42,905 nt of DNA. Source: Oscillospiraceae bacterium. GTDB taxonomy: Bacteria; Bacillota; Clostridia; UMGS1810. A program made the translations under genes and the position numbers. The stretch covers positions 1 to 42,905 of the forward strand of contig SVJU01000017.1 in the NCBI GenBank assembly GCA_015068825.1, given 5' to 3'. Shown here in pieces: positions 1-7,900 of this stretch. The notes under the pieces are model-generated. The model did no database searches. It saw only the letters and a program-made list of their open reading frames with translations, and was not told the DNA's origin. Position 1 is the stretch's first letter, and each line of letters starts with the position of its first letter.

Positions 1-533
1 AGATATTTTGAGAAAGTTTCAACATATCTTGTCCCAAAACTAACAGAAGTAATTTTAGTATATGGAACTTCATAAAATTCTTCTTCCCATATGCCATCTG
101 CATCAAAATGTTGCATAACAACTTTTGTTTTTGTAGCTTTAATAATTTTGCCTATTATAAATGAATCTTCATTCTCCTCGGCTTTCTCATTTTCAATTAT
201 TATGTTTATATTCTGCTCTTTTAAAGATGTAAAGATAGTCTGCCACTCTGTCATATCAACATCAGGCACTATGATTTTTGCATCAATTTCTTCTGTTTTA
301 ATCATTGAAAGGATTTTTCCGTCTTGATATTCTGTTTTTTCTACATCTTTAAAACGTCTGATTGAGTAGCCATTTAATATAAAATCATCTTCGTTCGCAC
401 ATAAAAACAATCTATCATTTGTAAGTAAAGGAAAGACAAACCACGTATTGTCATCATAGTCAAACTTTACTCTGCACAATTGTCTATGCTCTACTGATTT
501 ATTGATATATTCTTTAATTTCGCTTTTTTTCAT
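1..533 (-). CDS. Hypothetical protein, C-terminus cut by window edge
   Basis: An open frame starts with ATG at 533 and runs off the left edge (about 177 residues visible, no stop). A purine-rich GGAG/GGGAG ribosome site sits a few bases upstream. The protein looks like two copies of a beta-rich module of about 55-60 residues. The first lies around residues 20-75 and the second around residues 120-177, each with hydrophobic strands, a central Phe-Asp or Asp-Gly-x-Trp turn and an Ile-Thr/Val-Glu-Lys-Thr strand. They are separated by an acidic stretch (Glu-Asn-Glu-Lys-Ala-Glu-Glu-Asn-Glu). Such paired small barrels recall Sm-like/WYL-like folds, but I do not recognise the family and assign no function. 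It lies 71 bp downstream of the small gene at 605-868 in the same direction; I see no clear promoter between them, so they may be co-transcribed. Confidence 0.7.
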   Translation of the reverse strand, partial: MKKSEIKEYINKSVEHRQLCRVKFDYDDNTWFVFPLLTNDRLFLCANEDDFILNGYSIRRFKDVEKTEYQDGKILSMIKTEEIDAKIIVPDVDMTEWQTIFTSLKEQNINIIIENEKAEENEDSFIIGKIIKATKTKVVMQHFDADGIWEEEFYEVPYTKITSVSFGTRYVETFSKY

Positions 534-604
534 AGTTCTCCCTCTCCTTTTCCAACATTATTCGACATATTTATATAGTTCGTGTTAAATTATTCCTAAA
601 AAAA

Positions 605-868
605 TCACGAAAAGTTTTCGTATGAATATCCTGTTGCTTCCCATAGAACATGAGCCAAAATGGATGCATCCGTAAACAAGCTCCGTGTTTCATTGCTGAT
701 CTCATATTCAAGCAATTCCCTATATGGCGTTGCAGAAATTGAATAAACATATTCATAATTCTTTTTAAACGCCGAAACATCAAAACATAGATTTGAATCA
801 TATTCATCAAATTCTGTTAAACAAAGATCTTCGTCCTCATCGTCTTCGCTGCATAAAAAAGCATTCAC
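605..868 (-). CDS. Small acidic protein, DUF6557-like C-terminal region
   Basis: An 87-residue frame with a GTG start at 868. The N-terminal third is very acidic (runs of Asp and Glu). The C-terminal half carries a Thr-Pro-Tyr-x-Glu-Leu-Leu segment and a Leu-Ala-His-x-Leu-Trp-Glu-Ala-Thr motif near the end. This resembles the C-terminus of the DUF6557 family as I remember it (Ala-His-x-Leu-Trp-Glu-Met-Thr). Members of that family are usually longer, and the frame here is closed by a TGA just before the GTG, so the protein is either a short variant or an N-terminally truncated relic. A near-consensus promoter immediately upstream argues that it is expressed. The ribosome site is weak. No function is known to me. 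Confidence 0.55.
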   Translation of the reverse strand: MNAFLCSEDDEDEDLCLTEFDEYDSNLCFDVSAFKKNYEYVYSISATPYRELLEYEISNETRSLFTDASILAHVLWEATGYSYENFS

Positions 869-897
869 AAAGATAGTAAAATCTTTTTCTCAAATCA

Positions 898-926
898 ATT
901 ATACCAACACGCAAAAATAAAATCAA
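898..926 (-). promoter_or_regulatory. Sigma-A promoter for the gene at 605-868
   Basis: Read on the minus strand: -35 TTGATT (921-926), a 17-bp spacer, then -10 TATAAT (898-903) preceded by TGG, which makes an extended -10. Transcription would start near 890, leaving a leader of about 22 nt before the GTG. Confidence 0.7.
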
Positions 927-929
927 TAC

Positions 930-958
930 TTGTAATATTATTTATATAATGTTAAAAT
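930..958 (+). promoter_or_regulatory. Possible promoter for the DUF4432 gene
   Basis: TTGTAA (930-935), 17 bp, TAAAAT (953-958). A better-looking TATAAT at 945-950 has no matching -35, so the exact choice is uncertain. The site is back to back with the promoter of the divergent small gene. Confidence 0.4.
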
Positions 959-988
959 AAGTTATAAGATTTTAAGGAGTTGTTTATT

Positions 989-1954
989 ATGAATAAATAT
1001 ATAGGACATACAATGCAATTATATAGCATAGATGAATTTCGTCTTTGTGGTGGAAAAGCTGACGGAATGAGAATACTTAATGTAAAAAATGCAAGTGGTT
1101 TGGAATTTAGCATATCTTTAGACAGATGTGCCGATATAACAAAGCTTTCTTTAAAAGGAGTTAACTATTCTTTTATTGCGCCTTGCGGATATGTGTCACC
1201 AAAATATTACGACAACAAAGGTGCAGGTTTTTTGAAATCATTTACAGCAGGTTTTATGACAACCTGCGGACTTACACAAGTTGGCTCTCCGTGTGTTGAT
1301 GATGGTGAAGAATTGCCTTTACACGGCACAATTTCAAATACACCTTGCGAAAAAGTTAATTATTATGTTGAAGATGATAAAATATTTGTAAAAGCATACA
1401 TAAGAGATGCGTCACTTTTTTCATATCATCTTATTTTAGAAAGAGAATATATTGTACCAATTTATGAAAACGAAATTTATTTAAAAGATACAATCAAAAA
1501 TATTGGTCCAAAAGATGCTCCGCTTGAAGTTATGTACCATTGCAACATTGGTTATCCTGTACTTAGTAAAAATGCAATTGTTAACATTCCTTCAAAAAAA
1601 GTTGAAGCAAGAGATGAACATTCACTATCAGGCATCAAAAATTGCCTTACAATGGAAAAACCACAAAAAGGTTTTGAAGAAATGTGTTATTACCACACAC
1701 TTGAAGGCAACCCTTCTGTTTCGATCTATTCGCCTGATGTAAAAAAAGGTGTTGAAATCTCGTTTGACACAAATGAGTTAAAATGCTTTACAGAATGGAA
1801 AATGATGGGTGAACATGAATATGTTCTTGGTCTTGAACCGGGAAACTGCACTCCTGATGGAAGAGATGTAATGAGAAAAAAAGGAATGCTTGAAATTTTA
1901 AAATCAGGTGACAAAAAAGTTCATAATCTGAAATTCAAATTTACAGAAGAATAA
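989..1954 (+). CDS. DUF4432 family, aldose 1-epimerase-like protein
   Basis: 321 residues from the ATG at 989. AAGGAG at 974-979 fits this start (9-nt spacing), whereas the upstream in-frame TTG at 980 touches the ribosome site and cannot be used. The fold is the galactose-mutarotase-like beta-sandwich. Visible family features are Leu-Asp-Arg-Cys-Ala-Asp-Ile near residue 45, a Thr-Cys-Gly-Leu segment, a Leu-His-Gly-Thr-Ile motif near residue 110 (putative catalytic His), a second His in Tyr-His-Cys-Asn-Ile-Gly-Tyr, and a Leu-Glu-Pro-Gly-Asn motif near the end supplying the conserved Glu. These match DUF4432/YphB-type proteins that accompany sugar-utilisation genes. The natural substrate is not known. 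It is single and converges on the acetyl-xylan esterase, with which it shares a terminator. Confidence 0.85.
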   Translation: MNKYIGHTMQLYSIDEFRLCGGKADGMRILNVKNASGLEFSISLDRCADITKLSLKGVNYSFIAPCGYVSPKYYDNKGAGFLKSFTAGFMTTCGLTQVGSPCVDDGEELPLHGTISNTPCEKVNYYVEDDKIFVKAYIRDASLFSYHLILEREYIVPIYENEIYLKDTIKNIGPKDAPLEVMYHCNIGYPVLSKNAIVNIPSKKVEARDEHSLSGIKNCLTMEKPQKGFEEMCYYHTLEGNPSVSIYSPDVKKGVEISFDTNELKCFTEWKMMGEHEYVLGLEPGNCTPDGRDVMRKKGMLEILKSGDKKVHNLKFKFTEE

Positions 1955-1962
1955 AAATATAC

Positions 1963-1992
1963 AACCCCCGAATTAAATTTGGTTCGGGGGTT
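1963..1992. terminator. Bidirectional terminator
   Basis: Perfect 10-bp stem AACCCCCGAA (1963-1972) / TTCGGGGGTT (1983-1992) in the 49-bp gap between two convergent genes, with T-rich sequence beyond it on the plus strand and A-rich sequence on the other side. Confidence 0.85.
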
Positions 1993-2003
1993 TCTTTGTA
2001 TTT

Positions 2004-2972
2004 TTATTTTTTTAAATCCATTAAAAATTCATAAGTAATTTCACTGTGTACATCTACGCTTTCATGACCAAAATCAGGGAATATTTTCACATCTTTTTTG
2101 CAGGTCATTTTGTTAAATGCAGCAAACTGTGTTGAAGGTGGGCAGATATTATCAAGAAGACCTGTAAACATAATTAGATCTGCTTTTATACGCGGTGCTA
2201 AAAACTGAAGGTCTATGTATCCAAGCTTGGTAAAATAAAAATCTTCTTTTTCATGCATAGGGTCAAATTTTCTAAAGAAAGTTCTTAAATCAACATACGC
2301 ATCTTTATCAAGGTCCATATCCCATGTTCTTTTGTAATCTGTAAGGAACGGATAACAAGGTGCTGCCTTTTTAATTCTTGGTTCAAGTGCGGCACACGCA
2401 ATTGTAAGTGCTCCACCCTGGCTTCCGCCATAAGCACCAACTCTTTGTTCATCAACAAAATCCATATTCATTACAATTCTTGCAAGAAGTGCAGTATCTA
2501 AAAATGCATTAACATAATACATATCAGACACATCTTCATTCAAAAGCCCTCTTGTAATAAAACCATTTAATGTGTTACCAATAACCTTTCCACCATCTTC
2601 CGAAAGTCCACCCTGCCCTCTTGAATCAAGAGCTGCTACAACAAAACCAGAGCCTGCATAGCCTAAATAACTTGTCCATGCACCTGATTGTCCTGAATAA
2701 CCGTGAAAGTTTAAAACAGCAGGCATTTTGCCTTCTATATTTTTGGGAACAAGTAATTTAGCGTGTATTCTGCTGTCTTTTGTTCCGGTAAAATACATAT
2801 CATAGCAAGTAGCTACATCCGACTTAAAACTTGACTCAATAAGCTCTGTTTTTGGGTCTAATTTACTTAAATCTTCAAGTTGTTTATCCCAGAAAGCATC
2901 AAAATCGTCAGGACGAGGATTTCTTCCCTGATATACTTTTAGTTTTTCTAATGGCATATCAATAATTGGCAT
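2004..2972 (-). CDS. Acetyl-xylan esterase / cephalosporin-C deacetylase (CE7)
   Basis: 322 residues; removes acetyl groups from xylo-oligosaccharides and similar acetylated sugars, probably in the cytoplasm because no signal peptide is seen. GGAG directly abuts an upstream ATG at 2981, so the ATG at 2972 (9-nt spacing, protein starting Met-Pro-Ile-Ile-Asp-Met-Pro-Leu) is the better start and matches family N-termini. Counted from there, the alpha/beta-hydrolase triad is Ser184 in Gly-Gly-Ser-Gln-Gly-Gly, Asp274 in Gly-Leu-Leu-Asp-Asn and His303 in Phe-Gly-His-Glu; the CE7 motif Asp-Ser-Arg-Gly-Gln-Gly is also present. The length is typical of CE7. It is divergent from an AraC regulator at 3133, which is the natural candidate to control it. 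Confidence 0.93.
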   Translation of the reverse strand: MPIIDMPLEKLKVYQGRNPRPDDFDAFWDKQLEDLSKLDPKTELIESSFKSDVATCYDMYFTGTKDSRIHAKLLVPKNIEGKMPAVLNFHGYSGQSGAWTSYLGYAGSGFVVAALDSRGQGGLSEDGGKVIGNTLNGFITRGLLNEDVSDMYYVNAFLDTALLARIVMNMDFVDEQRVGAYGGSQGGALTIACAALEPRIKKAAPCYPFLTDYKRTWDMDLDKDAYVDLRTFFRKFDPMHEKEDFYFTKLGYIDLQFLAPRIKADLIMFTGLLDNICPPSTQFAAFNKMTCKKDVKIFPDFGHESVDVHSEITYEFLMDLKK

Positions 2973-3004
2973 ATTTAACATCTCCTAAAAACAAAATTAA
3001 AATT

Positions 3005-3032
3005 ATAATACCATATATTTGTAAAAAGTCAA
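3005..3032 (-). promoter_or_regulatory. Promoter of the acetyl-xylan esterase gene
   Basis: Minus strand: TTGACT (3027-3032), 16-bp spacer, TATTAT (3005-3010) preceded by TGG (extended -10). It lies 25 bp from the divergent AraC promoter. Confidence 0.65.
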
Positions 3033-3057
3033 TATGATTTTTTATAAGCATTTTGAA

Positions 3058-3086
3058 TTGACAATCAATATTTTTTGTTATATAAT
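3058..3086 (+). promoter_or_regulatory. Consensus promoter of the AraC-family gene
   Basis: TTGACA (3058-3063), exactly 17 bp, TATAAT (3081-3086). Transcription should start near 3093, downstream of the longest open frame's first ATG, which rules that ATG out as the start. Confidence 0.8.
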
Positions 3087-3132
3087 TTTTAAAAACAGAA
3101 CTATTCTATCGTTTTTCGAAAGGAAGATTACC

Positions 3133-3951
3133 TTGAATGATATTGTTTCTCTGTCAAAACTCAACTTTTTTAAAATCGAAAAAAATATACACACAAATAC
3201 TCACATTTTTGATATGAGCAATATTCCCCGCCCGCACTATTGTATGGGACTTTTAAAAAAAGGAACTGCTGTATTTAAAGATTATACTGACTCATCATCC
3301 AAAGAAGAAATTTTTCTTAGCGAAGGTGATATAATATTCGTTCCTGTTGCATCAAAATATATTTCCGAATGGAAAGGAAATCCCGATATAGAATACACAA
3401 GTTTTCATTTTACTTTTGACTTTCCGGGAATTTTTTCGCGCGAAGGAAATTTTAAACTTCAAAAAATTGACGCAGGATTTATTAAAAACGCAGAAGAAAT
3501 TTTTGAATTTGCACTTTTAAACTTTAATAAAGATTATTCTTCAATGCTATGTGTTTTAAGTGATTTTTATAAAATTTTAGGTGAGATCATTCAAGTTCTT
3601 AAAACCAGAACAAAAAAGAAAATTGATACAAGAATTATAAACTCAATAAAATACATTGAACAAAACTATTTTCAGGATATTTCAATAGAAACACTTGCAA
3701 ACGCAAGTAATATGAGCGTATCAAGATTTTTTCCATGCTTTAAAAAATCTATGGGTGTAACTCCGGTTGACTATTTAAACAGATACAGAGTTGACAGAGC
3801 AATACTTCTTTTAAAAAGTAACGAAAAAATATCAATAGAAAAAATAAGTGAACAGACTGGCTTTAATTCATCTACATATTTCAGACGCACATTTAAAAAG
3901 ATGACCGGCAAAACACCATTTGAATACAGAAAAACCGCTATGGAAATATAG
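3133..3951 (+). CDS. AraC-family transcriptional regulator
   Basis: 272 residues with a TTG start at 3133. AAAGGAAG ends 6 nt before it, and the promoter at 3058-3086 lies inside the longer frame that begins at 3034. The N-terminal half is a cupin-like effector domain (Glu-Gly-Asp-Ile-Ile-Phe-Val-Pro near residue 70). The C-terminal 100 residues are the double helix-turn-helix of AraC proteins: a first HTH with Ile-Glu-Thr-Leu-Ala-Asn-Ala-Ser-Asn-Met-Ser, a second with Ile-Ser-Glu-Gln-Thr-Gly-Phe, and the signature ending Phe-Lys-Lys-Met-Thr-Gly-Lys-Thr-Pro. Its position, divergent from the esterase, suggests it senses a sugar and controls the esterase and perhaps other carbohydrate genes here. 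The effector is unknown. Confidence 0.9.
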   Translation: MNDIVSLSKLNFFKIEKNIHTNTHIFDMSNIPRPHYCMGLLKKGTAVFKDYTDSSSKEEIFLSEGDIIFVPVASKYISEWKGNPDIEYTSFHFTFDFPGIFSREGNFKLQKIDAGFIKNAEEIFEFALLNFNKDYSSMLCVLSDFYKILGEIIQVLKTRTKKKIDTRIINSIKYIEQNYFQDISIETLANASNMSVSRFFPCFKKSMGVTPVDYLNRYRVDRAILLLKSNEKISIEKISEQTGFNSSTYFRRTFKKMTGKTPFEYRKTAMEI

Positions 3952-3958
3952 CGGTTTT
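3931..3958. terminator. Terminator overlapping the end of the AraC gene
   Basis: An 11-bp perfect stem AAAACCGCTAT / ATAGCGGTTTT with a 6-nt loop. It includes the last codons and stop of the AraC gene and precedes the end of the convergent epimerase gene, so it probably serves both. The U-tracts are short (4). Confidence 0.65.
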
Positions 3959-3961
3959 AAA

Positions 3962-4885
3962 TTACCTGAAATCCCCCTCTTTTATACTTACTAAAGATTT
4001 ATAAACTTTACTTTCATTTGGTAAAATAACATCAAAGCCAGATATATCATTTGGTTTTTCAGCCTTAAAAAAGTTTACAAAATTTGTCTGCGGTTCAAGG
4101 CATATAAATTCTTTCCCATCGCCATTATACAAAAGGCGATATTTAAATTTTTCGTCATTTTCATAAACCAAAGATAAGTTTTTTGATTTATCATACATTA
4201 CCATTTTACCACTATCTTTAGCGAAGCAATGCTTACTTACAGGATTTTTTGATGTGCTAAACTCACCCTTTTGAAACATTTTAACAAAATCATCTTTTGA
4301 TATTTTTCCCGTGGGCAGATAATTTATATTTCTTTCAATTTCAAAGTCAATATCAGCATAAATTAATACATCATCTTTATTTGAATCGTTTATAAACGGC
4401 ACATTGAAAGTTGTGTGAAAGCCCAACATAACAGGCATTGAAAATGGCGACAGATTACTAATTTTTGTATTTTGACTAAGACCATTATCAGAAAGCATGT
4501 ATTCAATTCTTATTTCAAATTCGTTTGCAAAGCCATAATAACGATTGTTTTTATTGGCAACATAAGAACATTCTATTGTGTTTCTGGTTTTTGATAAAAC
4601 ATTAAATTTTCTTTGACACAAATCGCCATGAATAAAACAGTTTGTTCTCTCTTCTGTAACAGGAAATTTATATTCTCTGCCATCAAATACAAAAACTCCT
4701 GTTTCTATTCTGTTTGCCGGAAAAAGTATTGGCATTCCGTAAAGATACGGTGTACTTTTTTCGCCTTCGCACTCTCTTAATAGTGAAGCATTATATTTTA
4801 CATTTTTTAAACTGATGCAGGTTGCACCGTTATCTACATCTATTTTTGCTTCATATTCATCATATTTTATAGTTTCAATGCTCAT
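3962..4885 (-). CDS. Aldose 1-epimerase (galactose mutarotase family)
   Basis: 307 residues; interconverts alpha and beta anomers of hexoses such as galactose or glucose in the cytoplasm. Family motifs are in order: Pro-Ile-Leu-Phe-Pro-Ala-Asn-Arg-Ile near residue 55, Ile-His-Gly near residue 85 (first His), Gly-Phe-His-Thr-Thr-Phe-Asn near residue 155 (catalytic His), and Cys-Leu-Glu-Pro-Gln-Thr-Asn near residue 270 (catalytic Glu). The length is normal for the family. The start ATG at 4885 has GAGGAGAG just upstream. It is a single gene with its own promoter at 4907-4935, lying between the SLH genes and the AraC/esterase pair. The exact sugar cannot be told from sequence. Confidence 0.88.
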   Translation of the reverse strand: MSIETIKYDEYEAKIDVDNGATCISLKNVKYNASLLRECEGEKSTPYLYGMPILFPANRIETGVFVFDGREYKFPVTEERTNCFIHGDLCQRKFNVLSKTRNTIECSYVANKNNRYYGFANEFEIRIEYMLSDNGLSQNTKISNLSPFSMPVMLGFHTTFNVPFINDSNKDDVLIYADIDFEIERNINYLPTGKISKDDFVKMFQKGEFSTSKNPVSKHCFAKDSGKMVMYDKSKNLSLVYENDEKFKYRLLYNGDGKEFICLEPQTNFVNFFKAEKPNDISGFDVILPNESKVYKSLVSIKEGDFR

Positions 4886-4906
4886 TTTTCACTCTCCTCA
4901 AATAAA

Positions 4907-4935
4907 ATAATAACTCAATCATCATTTTAAGTCAA
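4907..4935 (-). promoter_or_regulatory. Promoter of the aldose 1-epimerase gene
   Basis: Minus strand: TTGACT (4930-4935), 17-bp spacer, TATTAT (4907-4912). The leader is only about 15 nt. The -35 box abuts the terminator of the upstream SLH gene, isolating the two units. Confidence 0.65.
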
Positions 4936-4936
4936 G

Positions 4937-4966
4937 AAAAAAAGACGGCTTAAACCGTCTTTTTTC
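4937..4966. terminator. Terminator of the 1430-aa SLH gene
   Basis: Hairpin with core GACGG/CCGTC extended by A/T arms (stem 4937-4948 with 4955-4966, loop of 6), giving a U-run on the minus-strand transcript. Confidence 0.85.
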
Positions 4967-4980
4967 TTTTGTTATGAACA

Positions 4981-7900
4981 TTATTTTTCAACGATTACAA
5001 TATCGTCAAAACACACATTATAATTTGCAGGATTCCCACCGTCAATATTGGCTGTTATGCCACGCATATTAACCCTTGCATCAGATGGTGCAGAATCAAG
5101 TGTAAATTCAAATTCGATGTTTTTCCAGGAATCACCAATACCTGTGAATTTTTTGTACACCTTAAAATCTGCATTTGTTTTTGAAAGCATATAGAACTGA
5201 AGGTCTGCATCAGAATTAACAGCATTTTCGATTTTTACACGCATTCTTAAAATATAGTTCTTTCCTGTTTTTAATTTTGATGCAAAGCCGGTCTGTTCCA
5301 AACCAATCCAGTCAGCAGTTCTTCCGGATACTTTTAAAAAATTGTTTCCGTCAGATTCTTTTTCGTAAGAAATTTTAACCACTTTAGGAGTTTTTTCTGC
5401 AAGTGCCCATACTCCTTCGGTATCCATAGTTCCATTTGACAAAATATTTTTTGTTACTTCATCTTTTGATGCATTGGAAGGTTCACCTTGTTTTACTGAT
5501 GAAGAAGGTGTTGATGGTGTAGTTGCTACCGTCGAAGATGCAGGTTTTGTATCAACAGGAACCAATTTTATATCATCTATACAAAGTTTTGTTGATGCAT
5601 CAAATGCACCCGAGTGCTCTCTTATAGAAAATACTGTATCCGATGGCCATGTTGTAAATTCTAATTTAGACGAATCAAGCGTGATTGAAAAATCCTGCCA
5701 TTCACTTGTTATATTATTTATTTTGGAATACAGGTTATATTTTTCATACTGACCTTTATAGCTTCCTGCAATAACATAAACCTCGCATGTTGTTCCGCTT
5801 GTTCCATCTACCTTTATTTTACCTGTTACCTGATATTTTCCAACACCATATTTATTTAGTTTATCAGCAATACCTGTTTGTTCAATTCCTTCGTAAGAGC
5901 CTACTCTGTCTGACAAAGAAAGGTATTTGTTATCCCCTACTGTTTCAACAGTAATTTTACCTTTTGCTCCTATATTTTTCTTCCACACATTTGTATCATC
6001 GCAGTTAGAGTTTGCAAGTATATTTTCTCCCTCATCTGTTTTTGACGATACTGGTACAGTCGGTGCAGTTGGCACAGGTGCTACCGTTGTGCCAGATGGC
6101 ATATCTGTCCCCTTTTTCCATGGTCCAAATTTCGTATCAGTAATAATTAATTTTGCACCATATTCAATTTTATCCTTAACAAAATCATAGTTTGAGTTTA
6201 ATCCCGAATTATAATTAAACTGATTATATGCAATATATTTTCTACCAGCATTATTGATATAAGTATTGCTATCAAGCTTAATCAGATACTGTGGAAACTT
6301 ATTTTTAGATGCTACTGTATTCATTACTACATTTCTTGAATAGCTTGAAAAATCAACATTAAGAAGGTTAGCTCCTATAAAGATGTTATCCTTTACAACA
6401 AAGTTTTCTGTTCTGTTGATTGAATGCCAGCCTTTAATATCAGCCGCGGTTTCTTTGTTAGGTCTGTTATCCTGTCCCCAACCAAATCCTGAATAGCGCG
6501 AAATATTATTTGCAAAAGTAATATTTTTCATTATTGCACTGTTTGAGTTAGACTGATTCATAAAGAATTCGTAAGAATATGTTGCATATTCTATAAGATT
6601 GTTTGTATAAGTAACATTTTCTTCAACAACAATCTTATCGGATTCACCTTTCCACTGATTTGTAAGTGCAGCATCATAAATCTGATATACATAGCAATGG
6701 TCTACCAGAATATTCTTACAACTTTCCCAGAACTCAATACCATTACCCCATCTTGTTTTTGAAGATGTGGGACTTCCGCCTGTACCACCAATCCAGCCAA
6801 CTTCACAATTTGTAACGCTGATATTTTCTACATTTGCAAATTTAACACCATGCCAGCCTGTGTATTTCATACAAATGTTATCAATTCTTATATCATGTTT
6901 ATTATCTGCAATAAATATTGAATATTCTGGCGCGATTTCAATATTTTTAAAAGCAGAACCAGGATTTCCTTTGTCATAATATAAAAGAATTGGAACCCCA
7001 TTATATTTTTCCTGCATAAAGTTAAGGTTTTTGTTAAGTTCGTCTTTTGAGAATACTTTTTGAGACATTTTATCATAATCGAACTGCAAAAAACCTACAT
7101 TTGAAAAGCTTTCAGTAGTTGTCCATACATTTGGTGTTTCTGTTTCTATCCAAAGCGAGGCATCTGCATAGTTTTTAGCACTACCGTATAATTTTGGCTT
7201 TTCGCCTTCGCCGTAAGCTGCATAGGTTACACCGCTCTTACAAAGAACAGTAGCACCTCTCCAAAGTCCGCCTCTTTCAAACAAAACTGCATCGCCATTG
7301 TTATATTGCATACTGTTTACTTTATCAATTGTTTTCCATGCTTCTTCTGGCGACAAACCCGAGTTGTTATCATCGCCATTATTTGATACATAGTATTTTG
7401 TGCCTGTAATCACAAGATTGTCTTTTGTGTTTAAAATTTCATCTTTTAGTGCTTCTGCTTTTTTATTAGCTTCGTCTTCTGTTTTTTTAGCTAATTCTTT
7501 ATCGTAATTGTCGTTTGTGATTTTCCATGCCTCAACATAAGTATCACCTTTGTCAAAAACGGTTGAGGTATGTGAAGTTGATGCTTCAATTACCTGATTA
7601 TATGCCCAGTGACTTTCATCAATATCGTTAAATTTTGATGTTTTTGCACCATAGTAAGACACATTAACAGGATATCTTTTTGTTGCACGGTTAACCATTG
7701 TAACAGCCTCTGCTCTTGTGATGGAAGCATCCGGACGGAAAGTGCCATCTTCATACCCAGCAATAAGACCTGATCTTGCAGCTTTTACAATATCGTTGTA
7801 TAAAGGATGAGATTCATTCACATCAGCAAACGAAACTTCTTTTTCTTCAGGTAAAATCGAAATGTTTTTTACAAGATATACAAATTCTGCTCTTGTAATA

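Noticed and set aside
571-810. 79-residue minus-strand frame overlapping the DUF6557-like gene
   Set aside because: Overlaps in another frame, lacks a ribosome site, and has a composition rich in Arg, Met, Ile and Phe typical of a shadow frame.
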